NCBI GenBank assembly: GCA_038277395.1 | Contig: CM076190.1 | Span: 228,938,082 to 229,002,081 of the forward strand | DNA length: 64,000 nucleotides | Reading direction: 5' to 3' | DNA from: Dryocosmus kuriphilus | Taxonomy: Eukaryota > Arthropoda > Insecta > Hymenoptera > Cynipidae | Shown: in pieces, positions 53,470 through 64,000 of the stretch | Layout: every line of letters begins with the position of its first letter | Position numbering within the stretch: the stretch's first letter is position 1 | Notes under the pieces: generated by a model | The model's database searches: none | What the model was told of the DNA's origin: nothing | The model's input: only the letters and a program-made list of their open reading frames with translations | Translations under genes and position numbers: made by a program

Positions 53470-55838
53470 CTTTTCTCATGTGATAAAATTGAGAAAACAG
53501 TGCGATCGACCTAGGTCACGCACAAGGCAATCCAGGAAAAAATAAAGATGTTAAAGAAATCTCAATAACCAGGAACGAATCTCAACGATTCATAATAAGC
53601 ACCGAAACTCAATATACTCCAAAACTCATTCACCTCCAAAATTCGAAAGCTCAACCTCATTTTAAACTCAAAACCCCCAAAATTGAACTTCATCTAAAAC
53701 TCAAAAAACACAAAAACTCAATAACCGTGGGCGCCAGTCCTTTCTTGGGACACTAGACACAAAAACATAGAAGACTTAATTTATTCGAACTACCAACTTC
53801 ACCGCCTAGCTCTGCCTCTAAATTACTTAGATTACGATAGAGGTGAGAGGTTAAACACCATTTAATAATTCTCAACGTACTGGTATTTAAAACTTATACA
53901 ATGGAATTTATTCCTAACAGATCTCAGCAATTACAAACAATAGTTTTAGGCTGACTTCGATATAAATCAATAAAATAGTATAAACCTCAATGCAAAGTTA
54001 ATACAGTTCTCATTTAAATGGACAAATCTCGATATAAAATTAATAAACTTATATAGATCAATCCAAAATGAATTTAAATTCCGATAATGGTAAATAGCTG
54101 ATAATAATATTAATTGCGTAAGTGAAAATATACATCGGTAGGAGATGTGACATAATTAAGTATCATTAAAATGGGGCTATATTTCTGGAATAATGCACCA
54201 GCAGCAAGAAAACGACAAGAGAAAGGGAAGCATTGATGAAAAAAAACGGTTCGGTAGAGTTAAAGTGGGGCTCAATTCAGTAAAAACTTCAACTCTGTAA
54301 AGAAAATACACACCGATGTGGGACATAATTAAAATGGGGTCAGATCACTGGGATTACTCAACAGCAACAACAAGGGACCGATAAGACAAAGGACGCGTCG
54401 AGGTAAAGCGTGGTCGACATATGGGATTCACAGGAAAGGGACGCTAGATTGGGTAAACGTAAATGAAACTATACAAAAATACAGAATACGAACTCGTCAA
54501 GGGGTTCAACCTTTCATCACTCCATAGATGGGGAAAGTTAGCACGAAATAATCATAGTCACAATACCACGAGGGAAACGATAAACCACTAAAGGGGACAC
54601 TTATGGGAATTAATGACCCAGCCAAGAAATACAAAATCTACTCTAAAAACCAACTATTAATACAATATAAATTCAGCTGAACCATTAAAAAATAATAATT
54701 CAGTTCTACCTTGACTCGCTTCTTTGGGATATCGGAAAGAATAGGTCTTTTCACTTCAGGTTCACAAATTAAAAGTGGATGATTACATCAATTAAGTCCC
54801 TAAATTGGACGGTGAAACGGAAGTGAGGGACGATATGGAGGGCGAATCCGAATGTTTTAGAGAGAGGTGGGGGAGTGAGAGTGCCCGCGTCTAATAATAA
54901 TCTGCTCTCTTCATTGGTCTGCCTCGTCGCCTATCCTTCTCTTCGCGGAGTCTTCCTTCCTTCCTCTTCTGTCCCACATTAATGCCTGCGAATTTGAATA
55001 TTTTCCTAGATTCTCGGGGAGGAGTTGCCCATCACGTGATTCGAAGGCAGAGGGAGTGGCTGGATCCCTGTAAATTGTATTTGGCATCGGAAGTCACAGC
55101 TTCGCACGTTAGATGTTGTTTAGGACCTCGAAAACAATAAAAAGCTGGGGAGGCAAAATCGGTTTACCCCATTCTTTGGGGGGTGACTAACATATAAAAT
55201 CATTTTTATCTATTTATTAGAGAGAATTACCAAATAAAATCATTCCACTTCATTTATTAAAGAGAATTAACAAATAAATTATTCTGCTCTCCTTATTAGA
55301 GAGAATTACAACATAAAATGACTAACATCTTACATATCCTCACCAGAAGTGATGCCTAGGTATTAAATGGTAACCACCGCTTCAAAATATATATGTCTTC
55401 AACAGAAACAAGCCATATGTCTTGGATCGCATAAATATCACCTGCCTTCTACTTCGATTTGAACTTTACCTGGTATCTTGGAAGTTGGAAGTGACGAAAA
55501 GATAGCTCAAAAATGGACAAACCGGAAAGAAAGGCTGGGCAAAGGTCGCCTGACAGTAGAAGCCCCGCCGAGTGGGAGGTCATCCTAGTCGATGACGCAA
55601 TGAAGGGGTAGCGGAAGCTCTCAACTCGTGGTCGGGGGATGTTTTTTTTGGGACTCGAAGGGCCCAGGCGAATATATGTAACAGAATACATGGCCGAAAT
55701 ACATTAGTATAAGTTAAGTGTAAATTAAAATACCAAGGACTGCCGAATCTACCATCTGTGTCTGACCACGTTTTTCTCAATATTTAAAATAAAAGATTCG
55801 CGTCAGAGGGAAATTCCAAAAACCTATAACGTACGAAG
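53470..55838. other. Insertion in the Penelope-like element, non-coding, origin unknown
   Basis: 2.4 kb without any recognisable protein. Two loosely related ~170-bp blocks (about 54119 and 54290) share ACATAATTA...ATTAAAATGGGG. A ~48-bp unit (TTATTAGAGAGAATTAC.AATAAA) is repeated about three times at 55205-55325. The word GGGCGCCAGTCC at 53726-53737 resembles an inverted tRNA primer-binding site, hinting at an LTR-type non-autonomous element. No paired LTRs were found. Confidence 0.4.
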
Positions 55839-55846
55839 TTTGTGAT

Positions 55847-56410
55847 GTGCAAGAAAATTGCAACATAACAGCAGCTAATAGAGATGATTATAATAAAGCT
55901 TTTGAAAATATTCTTAATAACGATATATTATATAAAAATACCAAAACGAGTCTTGTTCCAACAATAGGAATAAAAATCAATGATATTGCTATCAGATGGG
56001 AGAATAAAAGATTAATAAATGGACAAGCTTCTTACATATTAAAATCTTACAGTAGTGTTGTGTCTAAAGATTATGCTCTTCCAAATGTACACAAATCTAG
56101 TTTGAAATGGAGGTTAATAGTTTCCACAGTTGCGTCTCCTACTTACAATTTTTCTAGACATATCTCGTTGTCAGATGTGTTAAAACTTGTGTCAGGAAAT
56201 ACTTGTGCACTCTTTAAAAATATTTGGGATCTAAGAGAGTTCTTAAATAAAATTAAAGTACCAATAACACATTCTTTGGTCTCACTAGACATTGTCTCAA
56301 TATATGACAATGTCCCGTTAGATCTTGCATTAGATTTTATAGAAGAAAAAGTAAATCTTAATTATAATTTAACTAAAATAACAAGAAATAAATTTCTAAT
56401 AGCTGCTTGA
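55847..56410 (+). pseudogene. Penelope-like element, first half of the RT
   Basis: A 187-codon open frame carries YALPNVHKSSLKWRLIVST and ASPTYNFSRHIS (RT fingers, cf. P.IHK...R.I.S and PTYNLSK). LVSLDIVSIYDNVPLDLALD holds the catalytic Asp of motif A (cf. SFDVVSLFTNVP). It runs out at FLIAA where the second insertion begins. Confidence 0.8.
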
Positions 56411-56419
56411 ACAGTTTAT

Positions 56420-58290
56420 TATAATATGGCTTGTGACAGAGCAAATCTCACCTGTCACATGAAATGTTTTGGATACGTCAGCAATTCTCCCTGCTGGCTC
56501 CGGGAAAGATCAAAAATGAATTCAGTCAAGATGTCCGGAACGGGGGTCTAACTTCTCTGGGGCACTTTCGACGAACACTTTTAACGGCACTCACGTATTG
56601 GTTTTTTGTTTGCTTGTTAATTTGCACGTAAACCATCGAAGCGGCGGCGCGAGGGGACGTCGAGGTGCCGACTGAACCGTAAACACCGATACCGCGGTAA
56701 ATGGACTGGCCAGGGTTGCTCATGCGTAGGAGGAATGGAGAGGAAGGATACCACAGTAGGGTGTGTTTCTTTCTATCACAGCGGACGGTCGACATTGACT
56801 GAGCTTCGCGAAAGCCAGAGGGACGCATCATTGGCTGCTGGAGTGGAAACAAACCATTCCACCAATCACCATACAGCAACGAGACTTTCATGGCACTACC
56901 GGAAACTCGGAAGTAGCAGAGGGCGCTGAAGGCGGTAAAACTCGGAGATTGTATAATGAGTCTGCCGCTTGAGATCTATATTAAGGATTTTTAGAGGAGC
57001 AATAAGACGTGAAAAATTAGCCACTCGGAATTATTGGGTTCTCACATTTAAAACAATCTCTCTATGTTGCCGCCAGAAGTATCGGCATGACCCGCAAGCC
57101 AAGACGATGCACTCAACCAGGCGGGAAGCTACGATTGGTGGATGATAGGGACCCGGACGAAATGCGCGCTCCCATTGGCTGAACTCAGATACATAGTATC
57201 AGCAAATGGCGCCAGAAGGGGTTAACCTGTCAATCATTTAAAACCCTTTCTCAATTTAGATTAAGGATTCTGAGTGGGATTAGATCAATGGAAAAATAAC
57301 CCACTCAGAATCATGGGGTGCCTTCATTAATAAAATGTTTCCCTTGTGTTGCAGCCAGAAATACCGACATCATTTCCCGTCATGATAGCGGACCCGACCG
57401 ATGGGAAGCACTGCGATTGGCGGACGACGGCGAGCCAGACGGAACGAGCGCACGTATTGGCTGGATCCATTCCCGCGGGCTGGACGCAGCAGAACACTCG
57501 ACGCTTCACGACCTGTCACTCTCGTTCCGAACGTACGTCGAACAAGTTGTTCAACAATTAGTCATACCAAGATTGTAAGATAGCTCGTAAGTTGTAATGG
57601 AAATGGAAAGAGGAGAAAACTATCGTTATTTAGGTAAGGTATGTGAGTCTGTTTTCTGGCCGGTGGTTGCGGCGTAGTTAGTTTTAGTGTTCGAAACAAG
57701 ATTTTACGATACAGCCAAAACGATCAGCCATGTGTCTAGGTGGTGTCCCGTTAATTGCGTTCGATAATACTTCTTTCTCGCGTTAGCCTAGTGGTCACAG
57801 CGGTAGATTTCGCGAGTGTTAGAATCCCCGGTTTTTAAGATTGTGATATTGTTTAGGATCTCGCCCCGTCGTCGGTGTTTGTAATGTGAATTTTTCTGAT
57901 AATTTTTGGGGACCGACTGTGGAAGTTCTAAAATGGTTAGATTGGGGTATTTGCTCGTTCGCTTTGCTTTTGATAATAATTGATGACCACGAGCGATCCA
58001 GATACAACTTCCTTGGATTTCTCGGTAACTAGAGTAGTTTGACAGACTCCGTAATTTTTCAGGCATATTGTAAGAGTATTTGTAGCTTTTTCGTGACCTT
58101 AAGTTTGTGAATTCCTAAGTCATAGATTAATTTTTTTTTATTGAATGCGGAAATAAAGTAAACGGGTATTAACCTAGAATGTTGGCCTCCAACTTATTTG
58201 TGGTTGGGCGAACCTCTCCCCTGAGAAAGCATGCAAATCTAGATGAAACATAAATTTGTTAGTAGCGAGACAATCGTAAGTGTGTCGGAT
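56420..58290. other. Insertion in the Penelope-like element: CCAAT-rich duplicated segment and SINE-like head
   Basis: A ~265-bp segment is present twice (about 56985-57250 and 57255-57510). Both share ATTAAGGATT, CCACTC.GAAT, GCCAGAA.TA.CG and a CGATTGG...G.GCGC...ATTGGCTG part. Six ATTGG/CCAAT words occur within 56830-57470. No protein-coding sequence is convincing. The 86-codon frame at 57318-57578 overlaps the duplicated segment. Confidence 0.4.
57784..57828 (+). ncRNA. Possible tRNA-derived SINE head
   Basis: TAGCCTAGTGG (57784-57794) fits a pol III A box and GTTAGAATCCC (57818-57828) is one base from a B box. The text between (CACAGCGGTAGATTTCGCGA) resembles tRNA-related heads of insect SINEs. 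Spacing is about 10 bp shorter than in tRNA genes and no tRNA fold was built. Confidence 0.3.
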
Positions 58291-58329
58291 ATCGCTGTTG
58301 GCTGGCGTCCATGATTTTTTTGGATATAT

Positions 58330-59100
58330 AAAATTGGAATTGATTCAAACTTCTTCACTGAATGGGAAATTTGTTTGGGAGGCGTCAAATCCCCCCTCAC
58401 AGGCTTTTTCTTTCAATAATAAATATTATAATGAGTCATCAGTTCCACCAATGAGTTCACCTGTATCTCCAATAATGTCAAACTTGGATTTAGAGGAAGT
58501 GGAAAAAAGAGCTTTTGAAAAGTTAGATTTCATATCCACTTTTCATAAACGCTACGTTGATGACATATTAACGATTGTTCATACTGATAGAATTGATGAT
58601 TTTTTAAAAAACTTGAACGGTACAGAAGACTCTGTACATTTCACACATGAGATTGAACGAAATAACTCTATTAATTATCTTGATTTACACATTATTAAAA
58701 TTGCAATTGGTGACAAATGACAAATTATTTTTAAAAACCTTTTTGCTCGGAGAGATATTTATATTACAATTGGCATCACTCTTTCTGCAATGAAGTAAGT
58801 CTAATAAAAGGTATCATTGACATACGTGTTAAATTAAATTCAGGGAAGAAAACTTTAATCAGTTAAAATTTACTTTGTTAAATAATAACTGCCCGCTTTC
58901 TTTAATAAAGAGTATCATTAAGGAAATAATTCATGAAATTTAAAATGCACCTTGTAAGAAAAATAAATGGCGTGATACTTATAATGCAGTTCGGTTAAAA
59001 GTTACAATACCTTATGTTGAATGACACTTTGACAGTCTAAGAAGTTTACTGAACCAATTTAATATTAATGCTTATCTTAAAAACAACGAACTTGATAAAT
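58330..59100 (+). pseudogene. Penelope-like element, second half of the RT and thumb
   Basis: The frame 58280-58720 contains FSFNNKYYNESSVPPMSSPVSPIM (cf. F.FN.K.Y.Q..G.PMGSPLSP) and KRYVDDILTIV with the catalytic YVDD. NYLDLHIIK follows. The Gly of the MGSP loop is Ser here. After the stop, frame-broken pieces (LIKSIIKEIIHE, VTIPYVE, DSLRSLLNQFNINAYLKNN) correspond to the thumb and linker of the family. Confidence 0.75.
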
Positions 59101-59104
59101 ATTT

Positions 59105-60262
59105 TTTTTTAAATCTGCCCGCTGGGCGGGCACATTCTCATCGCGTGCTGAAAGCGCCGCGTTTCGCGTGATGTGTGAGCGCCCCTCGGGGCGCGCGGCC
59201 TTAGGGTCGTCGCGCTTCGCGCTCCAATATTCTTGAACCTCGTGCGTCGCGCTCGGATGTTTTTGTCTTTGATGTTTTTTTTTGTTTTCTTTGGCTCGAC
59301 AATTAATTATTTTTTAAATCCGTTGTAGATTAGTAAAATTTTTTGGTGATTTTCAAATTTTCACAATGCAGATTTTCTATTCGAAAAAGTAAAACAATGA
59401 ATATTATAAATAGAATTTGTAGGTTTTTCCAAGGTGAAGAATTCTGCTCGTTCATATTTTCTCATATCTTGCATAATTTTGCTGCAAAGTGGATACATTT
59501 ATATTCAGTAAAATATTTCACGAATTACTCAAAAACTATGCGACTTTACACAAAAATTATAGAGAGCAGTTTTGTAAATCCTTTCTAGGTGTACAAATTT
59601 GTTTATCACCATTTCTTTCTTATCTTGCACAGTTTGGCAGGAAATTTGAAGTTTTAATTTTTTAACAGCATTTTCTCGATTAAAGGCGAAACCGTGCATT
59701 TGACCAAAAAAACAGTTTAAACAAAATTTGTAGACTTTTTGATCTGAAGAACTTCGTATGTTATTATTTTTTTGTATCTTCAACGTTTTGGCGGGAAACC
59801 ACGGTTCCTTATTTTTAACGACATATTATCGATTAAAACAAAAACCGTGCATTTTATCAAAAAACGGTTGGGAAAAAATTTGTAGATTTTTTAGAGGCGA
59901 ATAATTTTGGTGATATGGGTATTTGTGCATCTTGCATAGTTTAGCCGGAAAATAAATTTTTTGATCTTCTGTGAAGACCGTTTTTGATGGATAAAACCAG
60001 AAACTTTGGTCAAAAACCACTGGTTAACGAACACGTCCTTTCTTTTTACGTCTTAAAGAAGTGTGCCAAAGCGCAATTCATTGGGAGAAGTCTTTCGAAG
60101 GTTATCGCGTCCACAGGGCGACAACAACGACAACGACAGACAGAAAAACACCGTCGTAAAACCCGGTTTTTCTGACTCAGGGAATCTCAAACAGTGGAGA
60201 TTTGACGAAAACTGGGGCGGACAAATTTTACATAAATCTAATATGTTCTCTGATGATAATGT
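59105..60262 (+). repeat. Unclassified dispersed repeat, copy 3, inserted in the Penelope-like element
   Basis: It opens with the same head as copy 1 (AATCTGCCCGC..., CACATTCTCATCGCG at 59131) and the GCGCTTCGCGCTC motifs. It continues through one-and-a-half units of the tandem core and ends with GATGATAATGTA (60250-60261), one base from the inverse of the head motif. Penelope sequence resumes directly after. This copy defines the outer limits of the repeat best. Confidence 0.7.
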
Positions 60263-60269
60263 AAGGAGA

Positions 60270-60420
60270 AGGATGTGGATAGTATTGAATATTTATCTGG
60301 AGCTGTTTATCTTATAACATGTAATGCTGTGAAAAAGTTTATATTGGTGAAACTGGTAGAAGACTAAAAATTAAAGTAGATAAATATGAAAGTGATTGTA
60401 AGATTGCAAATTTGAGCACA
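60270..60420 (+). pseudogene. Penelope-like element, GIY-YIG endonuclease piece
   Basis: SIEYLSGAVYLITCN in one frame continues after a one-base shift as CEKVYIGETGRRLKIKVD. That gives the LI..C..C...YIGETGR.L..R pattern of the Penelope GIY-YIG domain. It ends in stops near 60420. Confidence 0.75.
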
Positions 60421-62455
60421 CTCTAATGGTGCTTCCCCGTTAATGTAGGGAAAGGCCACTAAATTAAAATACGCAGGTAAAATTTAAAAGGGATACCCAA
60501 AATTTAGCTCCTTCACTTGGAGAGTGGCGTGGGTTTAGCTGAAAAATTTATACGTAGAAAGAAAGAAGGTTCCTTATGTAAAAAATAAAGCAATAAAAGA
60601 ATGTTCCATTAGATGAGCAGTCAATATATTTTACAACAGCTAGATAACAGGGATTAACAATATGACAAGTCAAGTTACCCGAATGGGGATTTGCAAGAAA
60701 ATAAGTAGACTCCTAATTAATCCCCAAGGTTACACCCCATTTTCAAAACAATTTACATATATAAACAAGAACAAAAAGGTTTGCAAAACTAATGAAATGA
60801 GTTCGATAATTGCGGTGAAGCAGCCAAGACACCAAAGAAAGTGACCTAATGAGTCCGCCCCGGAACGGTTGATCATTAAATTAAAAATGCCGAGCGTCGG
60901 CATAAAATTGTCCGCCAAACGCTCCCTGTTTCTTTTATACAATAAAACTCAGCGATGTTACCTTGAACACAGTTCAGCTTTAAACAAACAGATCTCCTCG
61001 AGGAATACAAAAAAACTAAAAGCCGTACAGCGGTAATATAAACTGAGAGACTATAAAACGACACGTCAGCGCTTGGCGCTTGTCCAGACAGAAGTGTCTG
61101 CTCACGTCCGACGCTTTCGGCGGCTAACCGCGTCGAGAGTCATCTTCTTGTGCACAACCAGTTGCCCGTTGTCGGCTCGTGCGCTCCATGTTGGTAGGAG
61201 GTCCGATGGTTGAATAGTAGAAGGCCGTTTCCTCGGTGTCCGGAAGATGCCGCCACTACCACTGTCCCCGAGCATTACACGGTCGCGAGCGATTAAAGGT
61301 CGAGAATCTCATCCGCATTCTGCCCCACGACCTTTCAACCTTGTGGGGCAGGGCCTGGCCTGTAATGAATCCAAAATGGAGGTAATGACGGCCTCGTGAC
61401 ATGCTTTAACCCTCAACCAACACTCCCAGTGGCTTGACTCGTTCACAGACAAAATAAAACAGAAAAAGATACCAAAAACATAAGACTACGAACTGGAACT
61501 CTCGATTCGATCCAGGGAAACTTGAACAATAATAAGTAAGTATCTTAAAAAAAAACAAAAGACAATAATTGACTTCTGTCTGGAATTTATTCTCACATGG
61601 GCCTCTGCGAAGGAAAGAGGAGCTGTTTACATAATAAGAAGGTACACACAAATGTACGTAACGTGCAGTCGAATCTGCCACGCTACAAAACTCTTGGCAA
61701 TTTGATCATTATTTTGCTTTTGAATTTAAAAATGTTAAAATTTATCTAGGGAAAATAAACCGCATCAAAGGGAAATTATTGAATCCATTTTTATTAATAA
61801 ATACTAAAGAGTTTCGATTAATTGACAGACTGAAATTTTAAATGATAATAAATGTTATCAGATTTTTATATGATAATGGTGTTGTTTTTTTGTCCCAAGA
61901 ATTGAAATTTCTGTAATTTGGCGCGCTATTCCCATTTGTGCTTTCTTAATTACTCGCCCTAAAGCCGTCGACGATTGTCTACTCGCTTTTGCAAATTAAG
62001 GTTGTCATTCTTTGTTGTTCTATATCACAAACGCTATCAAAGCAAACATTTGTTTAAAATTTAGTTATGTGTGTTGAAGGCCCTTTAATTTTTATGGGAC
62101 ATCAAAAATTTCTTACAAAAAGTTTTGAAATGTTTTTGAATAATTTGGACCTTATCGAAGTGTTTTTGAAATTGTTCACTTATTATTGTTGGATGTCATT
62201 TTACTCCAAGCCATATTTTTAAAAACGTTTTTACGTCAAATGGATTTATGGAGGTAATTTTTGTAACTATGTATTTATTTCTCGGTTTTAAAGAATTTTC
62301 GAAAAATTTTAGTAGCTGCATTTGTTGGTACTTTAGATTGCTTGATTAATACACGCAGTGCTGTCGAGAGGTTGAAAAATAGAAACGGATGGTTTATTGA
62401 TGCGCTGTTTTTCTAATAAGACCGAAAGACCAAAAAAATCCTGTACGGTGTGTGT
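60421..62455. other. Non-coding stretch, no gene identified
   Basis: 60421-60600 may be the Penelope 3' end. 61060-61400 is GC-richer and holds a perfect 8-bp stem, TGCCCCAC (61321-61328) with GTGGGGCA (61343-61350). The rest is AT-rich. None of the short frames has a recognisable motif. Confidence 0.35.
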
Positions 62456-62549
62456 TCAAGAAGTAAGGTGACTTTTAAAATTTCGCGGGCTACATACGTT
62501 CGATCTTCAAATTTTGAAAGTTTAGATTGGTGCACTTGTCCCGAGCATA

Positions 62550-63492
62550 CGAGGGCCTACCCAAAAGAAACCGAACTGATGTTGTGGGGAGCGGAGTTGT
62601 TGTAGTACCGGGTTTTTGCCGGTAGGTGCGTGTAGAGGCACTTTTCACCAGTTAGTATGCCAACTGCTATCACTGTGTAAGGTTGCATTTGGTGTGTGTA
62701 ATTTTCTTTGTGACTGTTGCTTTGCGCGCTCGTCGTTTTTTGTGATGGTTGATTTTCGTGATCAGCGTGCCAACGTGAGGTTTTGCTTCCTTCTCGGGAA
62801 AACGGGCACAGAAACTCTTCAAATGTTAAAAACGGCCTACAAGGATGATGCTATGGGAAAAACTCAAGTGCTCGAGTGGTTTTCTCGTTTTAAAAGTGGG
62901 GAAATGTCAATTGACGACCAACCTCGCTCTGGACGTCCTTCGACGGCCCGAACCGACGAAAATGTTGAAAAAAATTCGTGAAATCATCCTGGAAGATCGA
63001 CGAAGGACCATCGAAGAAGTTAATCAGGCATTTTACCTGGAAGTCTTGAAAAGATTGCGCAACAGTTTACGACGGAAAAGGCCTGATTTGTGGCAGTCGG
63101 GGGACTGGCTTTTCCACCACGACAACGCCCCTGCTCACACAGCTCTTTCTGTGCGCCGATTTTTGACCAAAAATAGCATGGCCACTGTTCCTCACCCACC
63201 CTATTCACCCGATTTAGCCCCCTGTGACTTTTTTTTATTCCCCCTAATGAAAAGGGACATGAAAGGAAAGCGTTTTGCGGACGTAGCTGAAGTGAAGGAA
63301 AAAACGACGGAGGCTCTGTCAAGCATCACAAAAGAGGAATTTAAAAAATGTTTCGAACAATGGAATAAAAGATTAGATAAGTGTATTGTCTCCAATGGAG
63401 AGTACTTTGAAGGAGATTAAATGTTTTTTGTAGAAAAATCAAAATAATAACTTTGTACAAAAGTAGTTCGGTTTCTTTTGGGTAGGCCCTCG
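62550..63492 (+). mobile_element. Mariner B, a different mariner nested in copy A4
   Basis: TIRs CGAGGGCCTACCCAAAAGAA (62550 on) and its inverse (to 63492), with TA on both sides (62548-62549, 63493-63494). Removing it restores the A4 leader as in copy A3. It has an internal deletion in the transposase. Confidence 0.9.
62745..63420 (+). pseudogene. Mariner B transposase, internally deleted and frameshifted
   Basis: The N-terminal HTH part starts at the ATG at 62745 (MVDFRDQRANVRFCFLLGK, VLEWFSRFKSGE, DDQPRSGRPST). A shift near 62950 leads to the frame 62845-63420. After IREIILEDRRRTIEEV a large part of the catalytic core, including the first Asp, is missing. The protein then resumes with WLFHHDNAPAHTAL (second Asp), YSPDLAPCDFFLFPLM (third Asp, D34D-type spacing) and a normal C terminus (CIVSNGEYFEGD). 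This copy is non-autonomous. Confidence 0.85.
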
Positions 63493-63595
63493 TATGTGCA
63501 CAGTTTTAAGTCTATAGCATTTCTAGTTAGTTTGAGAGAGGCGTAAAGGTTAGAAATATTTCGTGTGATCTTCGATTTTCTGCTGTCGAAAAAAA

Positions 63596-64000
63596 TGGAT
63601 CAGAGAACTTGCATCAAATTTTTTGTAAAAAATTGAATTAATTGCTCCAAGAAACTTGAAATGTTGACAGTGGCATACGGTGAGTCTATTTTGAGCAAAC
63701 AAGAATGTTTATAAGGGGCATAAGCTCTTCCAAGAAGGCCGAGAAGACACCAATGACGAATCTCGCTCTGGACAACCGAGCACGTCAATAAATGATGAAA
63801 GCGTAGAAGAAGTGAAGAATATGGTGTCGGGGAATCATCGAATCACTGTTAGAGAAGTTGCTGAAGACGTTAGCATCTCGGTTGGCTCGTGCCATGCAAT
63901 TTCTTCCGACGTTTTGGGCATAAAACGTGTGGCAGAGAAATTTGTTCGGCAACTGCTTAATTTTGATCAAAGGAACCGTCGAATGAGCATCGCTCAAGAG
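63596..64000 (+). pseudogene. Mariner A4 transposase, N-terminal part, several frameshifts
   Basis: It starts MDQRTCIKFFVKN and, across frames, shows LEMLTVAYGESILSK, a GREDTNDESRSGQPSTS-like block, HRITVREVAEDVSISVGSCHAI and RRMSIAQE at the window edge. This is the typical mariner N-terminal DNA-binding region. At least one in-frame stop and two or more shifts are present. Confidence 0.7.

Larger units (their letters stand above)
53090..60420 (+). mobile_element. Penelope-like retroelement (RT plus GIY-YIG), broken into four pieces by insertions
   Basis: Four + strand pieces appear in the expected protein order: N-terminal domain (53090-53460), RT first half (55847-56410), RT second half (58330-59100) and GIY-YIG nuclease (60270-60420). 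Separating them are two uncharacterised insertions (53470-55838 and 56420-58290) and repeat copy 3 (59105-60262). The combination of this RT with a C-terminal GIY-YIG domain is diagnostic of Penelope-like elements. Confidence 0.75.
62456..64000 (+). mobile_element. Mariner copy A4, runs off the window, host to another mariner
   Basis: It starts CGGTGTGTGTTCAAGAAGTAAGG next to TA (62454-62455), the same end family as A1-A3. Its leader resumes after the nested element with TGTGCACAGTTTTAAGTCTATAGC (63496 on), matching A3. The transposase frame starts at 63596. The other end lies beyond 64000. Confidence 0.75.

Noticed and set aside
57318..57578. 86-codon plus frame as a gene
   Set aside because: Sits in a duplicated non-coding segment whose other copy does not keep the frame.
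1..64000. CRISPR arrays, bacterial operons, rRNA or canonical tRNA genes
   Set aside because: No regular short repeats with unique spacers, no conserved rRNA words, and no tRNA cloverleaf with correct box spacing were seen.

Overview
This is a eukaryotic, insect-type genomic window with no operons, ribosome-binding sites or prokaryotic features. It is AT-rich and dominated by transposable elements (TEs). The mix is LOA/R1-type, RTE/CR1-type and ant-like LINEs, mariner and DD41D Tc1/mariner elements, a Penelope-like element, a Ty3/gypsy element and a RAG1/Transib-like element. That mix fits an arthropod, most likely an insect; one LINE family looks like those common in Hymenoptera. Species cannot be fixed from the sequence.

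Layout. At 1-7370, an old minus-strand LINE is split by a 5.2-kb LOA/R1-type retrotransposon with a 14-bp target duplication. At 8161-10292 lies the first of three copies of an unclassified dispersed repeat with a CpG-rich head and a 331-bp tandem core. At 11-15 kb there is a LINE endonuclease remnant, then an AT-rich repeat interrupted by a LINE ('LINE B', copy 1) with a 19-bp target duplication. At 15965-23002 there is a second LINE B copy whose arrangement looks like twin priming. Inside it sits a 3.2-kb DNA transposon (16205-19424) with 240-bp terminal inverted repeats and a ~790-codon transposase of a family I cannot name.

The only host-like genes are on the + strand. Gene A has a signal-peptide exon at 24111-24165 and a second exon at 30497-31104, giving a predicted 220-aa secreted protein of unknown function. 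Its 6.3-kb intron holds repeat copy 2 and mariner insertions. Gene B has a paralogous promoter, leader and signal-peptide exon at 37518-37572, but I find no matching second exon in the window. Between them are a LOA/R1-type remnant (32-34 kb) and a DD41D Tc1/mariner element with 735-bp inverted repeats (34481-37395).

At 39247-52365 lies a RAG1/Transib-like transposon with ~875-bp inverted repeats. Its transposase gene is split by a young, nearly intact Ty3/gypsy element (40512-49820) that carries two extra zinc-finger ORFs after pol. At 53-60.4 kb a Penelope-like element (RT plus GIY-YIG) is broken into four pieces by two uncharacterised insertions and by repeat copy 3. The window ends in a mariner that hosts a second, different mariner.

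The window is therefore a stack of nested insertions around a small lineage-specific secreted-protein locus. Element boundaries rest on repeats and target duplications read by eye. Family names rest on protein motifs, not on database searches.
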